From: JAWOGN01 sp046496815
GTDB taxonomy: Bacteria; Desulfobacterota; DSM-4660; Desulfatiglandales; Desulfatiglandaceae
Direction: 5' to 3'
Assembly (NCBI GenBank): GCA_046496815.1
Contig: JAWOGN010000248.1
Coordinates: 1-9,963 of the forward strand
Length of the DNA: 9,963 bases
In this document: positions 6,722-9,963 of the stretch, one piece after another
Layout: each line of letters starts with the position of its first letter
Position numbering within the stretch: the first letter of the stretch is position 1
Notes under the pieces: generated by a model
The model's input: the letters and a program-made list of their open reading frames with translations, nothing else
Told to the model about the DNA's origin: nothing
The model's database searches: none
Made by a program: the position numbers and the translations under genes

Positions 6722-7513
6722 TCAAGATCCCCTCGCGAGCTTACGGGATAAATAACCGGCCAGCAGGGGTGTGGCAACCGTCAGAACGATCATGACCGTG
6801 CCCAAGGCGTTTATCTCCGGGCTGACCGAATTGCGGAGCATGCCGAAAATCTTTACCGGCACGGTCTGATTCTGAGCCGTGGCCCAGAACAGCGTGGCGG
6901 TGATATCATCAAATGAGATGGTAAAGGAAAAGAGCATTCCTGCAAGAATCGCCGGAGTCAACAGCGGCAGGGTCACCTCTTTAAAGGTCTGGAAAGGATT
7001 GGCGCCCAGCGATTTCGCTGCCTCCTCATACTCTTTCTTGATGCCGACGAGTCGAGCCTGAACAATCAGGAGCACGTAGGGTAGGGTGAGAACCACGTGT
7101 CCGATTACCAGGAGCGCAAACGTTTTGGGCTGTTGCAACCAGCGGATAAACAGGAGTAGGGCGACACCCAGGATGACTTCAGGGATCATGATGGGGGCCA
7201 GCAGCAGCGTATTGAGGGTGTTTTTACCAGGGAAGTCATATCGGACAAACGCCAGGGACGCCAGGATCCCTATGGTGGTTGAAACCAACGCAGTAAGAGA
7301 GCCGAGAATTAGAGAATTCTTAAAGGCCGCCAATATGGGTTCGTTTTGAGCCAATTTGAAGAACCATCTCAGGCTGACGCCCTTCATGGGAAAGCAGCCG
7401 AATTGCTCAGGGTTGAAGGAGAGCACAATCACGACGGCAATGGGTGCAAACATAAAAATATACACCAGTATGGTGTAAAGACGTATGAGTGACCAGCCGG
7501 ATACTTTGATCAT
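6722..7513 (-). CDS. PotC-like ABC transporter permease
   Basis: 263 residues, the usual size of PotC/PotI-type permeases. Several hydrophobic segments are seen, the first at about 11-32 (LYTILVYIFMFAPIAVVIV) and others at about 66-90, 101-123 and 131-152, with more near the C-terminus. The cytoplasmic EAA loop that contacts the ATPase is clear: EEAAKSLGANPFQTFKEVTLP (about 163-183). It forms the transmembrane channel with the PotB-like protein. ATG 7513 lies 10 bases after the PotB-like stop. The ribosome binding site is weak (GTGAG overlapping that stop), so translation is probably coupled. Assigned to PotC rather than PotB by length, position and the short N-terminus. Substrate not deducible. 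Confidence 0.93.
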   Translation of the reverse strand: MIKVSGWSLIRLYTILVYIFMFAPIAVVIVLSFNPEQFGCFPMKGVSLRWFFKLAQNEPILAAFKNSLILGSLTALVSTTIGILASLAFVRYDFPGKNTLNTLLLAPIMIPEVILGVALLLFIRWLQQPKTFALLVIGHVVLTLPYVLLIVQARLVGIKKEYEEAAKSLGANPFQTFKEVTLPLLTPAILAGMLFSFTISFDDITATLFWATAQNQTVPVKIFGMLRNSVSPEINALGTVMIVLTVATPLLAGYLSRKLARGS

Positions 7514-7523
7514 ATGAAAAATC

Positions 7524-8384
7524 TCACTGAAGGCTCTTGAATATCTGGTTGATTCCCAGATATCGGTTATAAGTCCAGACGATGATCACCAACAAAGCCA
7601 ACAGCATGACGCTAATGGCCGATCCGAACGGCCAGTCGAGGGTTCCAATCACACGCTTGAAGATGAGGTTCGCAATCATCTCATTTCCCGGACCCCCCAA
7701 AATCATGGGCGGTAGATAGGTTCCGGCTGTCAGCACAAACACGAGCAAGCAGCCGGCGCTTACACCCGGCAGGCTGAGCGGCAGGGTCACTTCTTTGAAC
7801 GCCTGCCATTCGGTGCAGCCCATGCTTCTGGCCGCCTCGAGCAGGCTTTTGTCGATGCCCTCCAAGCTGACGTATATGTTCAGAATCATGAAAGGAAGTA
7901 GGTATTGAATCAGTCCCATGAGGACCGATCCTTCATTGTAAAGCATACCCAGCGGTGCCGATAGAACGCCCATTTTTATGAGGAAGTGGTTAATCAGACC
8001 GGTGTCGCCAAGGATATTGATCCAACTCATGGTTCTGATGATAAAGCTGATCCAGAAGGGGAGCATGATGAGGAGCAAGAGTATGGCTTTGTACTTCGTC
8101 GTACTTCGATAAAAAAAATAGGCCGGAATATAGCCCATCACCAGACACAAGATGACGGTCTCCAGAGACACACGGATGGTGCGGATGAGGATGGAAGGGT
8201 AGAAGAAATCAGCGAAGAACTTGGCGTAATTGCCGAACTGAAACGCGGGAATGTCGGCGCCGGTGGGCGCGCGCAACCAGAAACTGTAGACCACGATAAA
8301 GCACACCGGAACCACCAGCAGAAGAAAAACAGCGCTCAATGCCGGTAAAAGCAGTACTCCCGGTTTCCAGAGGTTATCGTGCAT
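7524..8384 (-). CDS. PotB-like ABC transporter permease
   Basis: 286 residues, typical for PotB/PotH. The first membrane segment at about 10-36 is followed by an extracytoplasmic region, then segments at about 75-95 and 100-127 and more after. The EAA loop is at about 183-203 (EAARSMGCTEWQAFKEVTLP). It pairs with the PotC-like permease in the inner membrane. It is the first gene of the minus-strand operon. ATG 8384 is the only reasonable start because the frame is closed by TGA 9 bases upstream. No good ribosome binding site is visible, so initiation may be weak or rely on the A/T-rich leader. A candidate promoter lies about 50-80 bases upstream. Confidence 0.93.
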   Translation of the reverse strand: MHDNLWKPGVLLLPALSAVFLLLVVPVCFIVVYSFWLRAPTGADIPAFQFGNYAKFFADFFYPSILIRTIRVSLETVILCLVMGYIPAYFFYRSTTKYKAILLLLIMLPFWISFIIRTMSWINILGDTGLINHFLIKMGVLSAPLGMLYNEGSVLMGLIQYLLPFMILNIYVSLEGIDKSLLEAARSMGCTEWQAFKEVTLPLSLPGVSAGCLLVFVLTAGTYLPPMILGGPGNEMIANLIFKRVIGTLDWPFGSAISVMLLALLVIIVWTYNRYLGINQIFKSLQ

Positions 8385-8434
8385 CAGATTAAATCAAATA
8401 GCTCTATTTTTATGAAAATTTAAATGTTTCTTCC

Positions 8435-8463
8435 TTTTTAGATGAAACGCCTGCCGGAGTCAA
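8435..8463 (-). promoter_or_regulatory. Candidate sigma-70-type promoter for the transporter operon
   Basis: On the minus strand TTGACT (8463-8458) and TAAAAA (8440-8435) are 17 bases apart, matching the consensus at 5 of 6 and 4 of 6 positions. Transcription would begin near 8428 and leave a leader of about 45 bases before the PotB-like ATG. Seen by eye only; the AT-rich setting makes chance matches likely. Confidence 0.4.
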
Positions 8464-8515
8464 GGAGAACCTGGAAACTTTCATCCTTTCTTTAAAACAT
8501 CTATGAAAATAAGCA

Positions 8516-8524
8516 TGTTATAAT
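8516..8524 (+). promoter_or_regulatory. Candidate extended -10 promoter toward the deacetylase gene
   Basis: TGTTATAAT is a perfect TATAAT with the extended TGn element. No good -35 lies at 16-18 bases, which extended -10 promoters can tolerate. The start point would be near 8531, giving an untranslated leader of about 230 bases. Moderate to low certainty. Confidence 0.35.
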
Positions 8525-8750
8525 ATTTCTTTCATGTGAATAATTCGCACAGTTCCTTTCCCGATAGACGTCCGCCGTGCGCCAAATAATTCAGTCGGCA
8601 AGAAAATGAAAGACCGTTGAAAAGATCGTCTGTTTCTTCCAAACATCACCCATCTGTTATCACGTTCAGGGTTGGATTCATAATCCCTTATGACAAAACT
8701 CTGTTTATATTGTATTTGGGTGTATGTAGGTCGGATTTTATTCAATTCTT

Positions 8751-8756
8751 AGGGGG
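8751..8756 (+). promoter_or_regulatory. Ribosome binding site pointing to a non-standard ATC start
   Basis: AGGGGG at 8751-8756 is followed by five A and then ATC at 8762. The spacing is ideal for initiation at 8762. A TAG stop in the same frame at 8750-8752 closes the frame just upstream, so no earlier start exists. This site is the main argument for the ATC start. Confidence 0.55.
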
Positions 8757-8761
8757 AAAAA

Positions 8762-9963
8762 ATCGGAAGCGTCAAGAAAAGAGTTCGCTGGAATGCTTCT
8801 GCAAGTCCTGATGTGTCGGGTTATAGACTTTATTGGGCTGCAGGGGAAGGGGTGGACTACCATTGTGAGTTTGCCGAACTGGGCAAAGTCACAGAAATCG
8901 TCCTGCCGGATGATGTTCCGGCATTTCCCTTGGTTTCAGGCGATGTGGAACTCGGTGTCACGGCGATTAGCGGGGCGGGAAACGAATCAGACATAACGAA
9001 GTTTCGCGTCCCCTTCGAGTTTACGGCGCTGGAGACACCAACGCCGCCAACCACTGCAGCGGCCTGGGGAGCACTTGGCAAAAGGATTCGCTCTCTGATC
9101 GGCTCCCCGCTGCTTTTGGCAACTGCCTTCATCCTCTGCCTTATCCTGATTTTCCCGAGCAGCACCAGCCGGCATTTGCCGATTTTCAAGGAGATCTATC
9201 CCGGAGCGATTAAGCTCTCTAGGGATACCGGCGACCCGGGTTTCCCGGTTGATGAGCCCATCCACGCAATCGTCACCGGAAAAAAAGAACCATCGCGCAT
9301 GAATCTTCAAGCGAAATACGAAGATGGTTATGCCCGAACCCGTGAACCGTTCAACGCCAATGCCCGGGCCCCCCAGACGGCCAAACCCAAAATCGCGCTC
9401 ATCGTTGATGACTTGGGATACGACCCGGAAATGGCGAGGTCTTTTTTGAATTTGGATCTCTCCCTCAGTTTATCGGTACTCCCTTCAGCCCCTTTCACAG
9501 ACCTGATCGTGCAGGAGGTAAGCAAAAGACGGCGTGAACTGATGGTTCATTTACCCATGGAGCCGAAAGGATACCCCGCGGTTGACCCCGGCCCCGGAGC
9601 CTTGTTGAACCGTATGAGCGAACCGGAGATTTATCGTCTGCTCGACCAAGCTCTGAAAAAAGTCCCGGGAGCCCGAGGTGTCAACAATCACATGGGGTCG
9701 TCGTTTACCGAAAACAAAGGAAAAATGGAATGGATCCTTCGGGAGTTGAAACGGAGGAACCTGTTTTATGTAGACAGCTTGACCACATGCCGGACCGTTG
9801 GGTTCAAACTTGCAAAAGAAATGGGCGTCCCTGCGGGCAAGCGAAGTATATTTTTGGACAATGAACTGAGCGGCAAGTCTATCGAAAGGCAGGTGGAGCG
9901 CCTCCTCAATGTGGCCAGACACTCGGGAAGCGCCATCGGTATTCTTCATCCTCACCGGGAGAC
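8762..9963 (+). CDS. FN3-like domain, membrane anchor and divergent polysaccharide deacetylase (3' truncated by window edge)
   Basis: One frame is open from 8753 to the window end (400 codons from 8762). Residues about 5-88 look like a fibronectin type III-like fold: VRWNASASPDVSGYRLYW near the start and VELGVTAISGAGNESD near the end. A Thr/Pro-rich linker follows, then basic residues (GKRIR) and one hydrophobic segment at about 116-131 (PLLLATAFILCLILIF), then a spacer. From about 209 the divergent polysaccharide deacetylase (YibQ/DUF610) domain begins: KIALIVDDLGYD (D216, D217), LMVHLPMEP (H263), GVNNHMGSSFT (H310), FYVDSLT and AIGILHPH. Positive charges before the membrane segment suggest N-terminus inside and deacetylase domain in the periplasm, where it would act on cell-envelope polysaccharide; the substrate is unknown. 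The first standard start, GTG 8813, would cut into the FN3-like domain, so ATC 8762 is preferred. Confidence 0.82.
   Translation, partial: MGSVKKRVRWNASASPDVSGYRLYWAAGEGVDYHCEFAELGKVTEIVLPDDVPAFPLVSGDVELGVTAISGAGNESDITKFRVPFEFTALETPTPPTTAAAWGALGKRIRSLIGSPLLLATAFILCLILIFPSSTSRHLPIFKEIYPGAIKLSRDTGDPGFPVDEPIHAIVTGKKEPSRMNLQAKYEDGYARTREPFNANARAPQTAKPKIALIVDDLGYDPEMARSFLNLDLSLSLSVLPSAPFTDLIVQEVSKRRRELMVHLPMEPKGYPAVDPGPGALLNRMSEPEIYRLLDQALKKVPGARGVNNHMGSSFTENKGKMEWILRELKRRNLFYVDSLTTCRTVGFKLAKEMGVPAGKRSIFLDNELSGKSIERQVERLLNVARHSGSAIGILHPHRE

Larger units (their letters stand above)
8385..8761. other. Divergent intergenic region (about 377 bases)
   Basis: AT-rich spacer between the minus-strand transporter operon and the plus-strand deacetylase gene. 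It holds the promoter candidates listed separately, a small inverted repeat TTCA-TG-TGAA at 8531-8540, and no convincing gene. A 75-codon minus-strand frame at 8518-8745 was considered and not accepted. Confidence 0.6.

Noticed and set aside
6694..6750. 18-codon plus-strand frame after AAAGGTG
   Set aside because: The apparent ribosome binding site is one arm of the palindrome at 6671-6691 and the frame runs antisense into the permease gene end; no other support.
8518..8745. 75-codon minus-strand frame in the divergent intergenic region
   Set aside because: No clear ribosome binding site, composition unlike its neighbours, no recognisable family, and it covers the stretch with promoter-like elements. 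Possible but not supported.
8857..9955. Several minus-strand frames of 65-134 codons at the right end
   Set aside because: They are antisense to the continuous plus-strand FN3/deacetylase frame, which shows conserved domain motifs.

Overview
The window looks like chromosomal DNA of a Gram-negative, moderately GC-rich bacterium, most likely of the Desulfobacterota (former Deltaproteobacteria). That placement is inferred from the gene set: a KamA-family radical SAM protein, a FN3-like/divergent polysaccharide deacetylase protein, a Tat-exported binding protein, and GGGAGGGG-type hairpin repeats around a DUF559 gene. It is not proven by a marker gene.

Layout. The left edge (1-593, +) holds the C-terminal part of a KamA-like radical SAM protein. 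It is followed by a small DUF559 endonuclease-like gene (744-1082, +) bracketed by two inverted copies of a GC-rich hairpin repeat. From 8384 down to 1206 runs a long minus-strand block. In transcription order it encodes two Pot-type permeases (PotB-like, PotC-like), an unrecognised 68-residue protein, a Tat-exported PotD-like binding protein, a PotA-like ATPase, a proline racemase/4-hydroxyproline epimerase-family enzyme, and a YtcJ-type amidohydrolase. The last two genes overlap by 4 bases (ATGA). A classic intrinsic terminator lies between the ATPase gene and the epimerase gene, and its T-run ends two bases before the epimerase ribosome binding site. The two enzymes therefore probably sit behind an attenuator-like gate at the end of the transporter operon.

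The AT-rich interval 8385-8761 separates this operon from a divergent plus-strand gene (8762 to the window end) and carries candidate promoters in both directions. That gene is open to the window edge. It encodes a FN3-like domain, one membrane segment and a periplasmic divergent polysaccharide deacetylase (YibQ/DUF610-type) domain. It has no ATG, GTG or TTG at its apparent start: a strong AGGGGG ribosome binding site is followed at normal spacing by an ATC codon.

Working model (inference): the ABC importer brings in a small cationic, betaine-like or proline/hydroxyproline-derived compound. The amidohydrolase opens an amide or cyclic bond, and the racemase-family enzyme inverts the alpha-carbon of the released proline-type amino acid for catabolism. 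The substrate cannot be read from the sequence. No CRISPR array, rRNA, tRNA, transposase or phage gene was seen.
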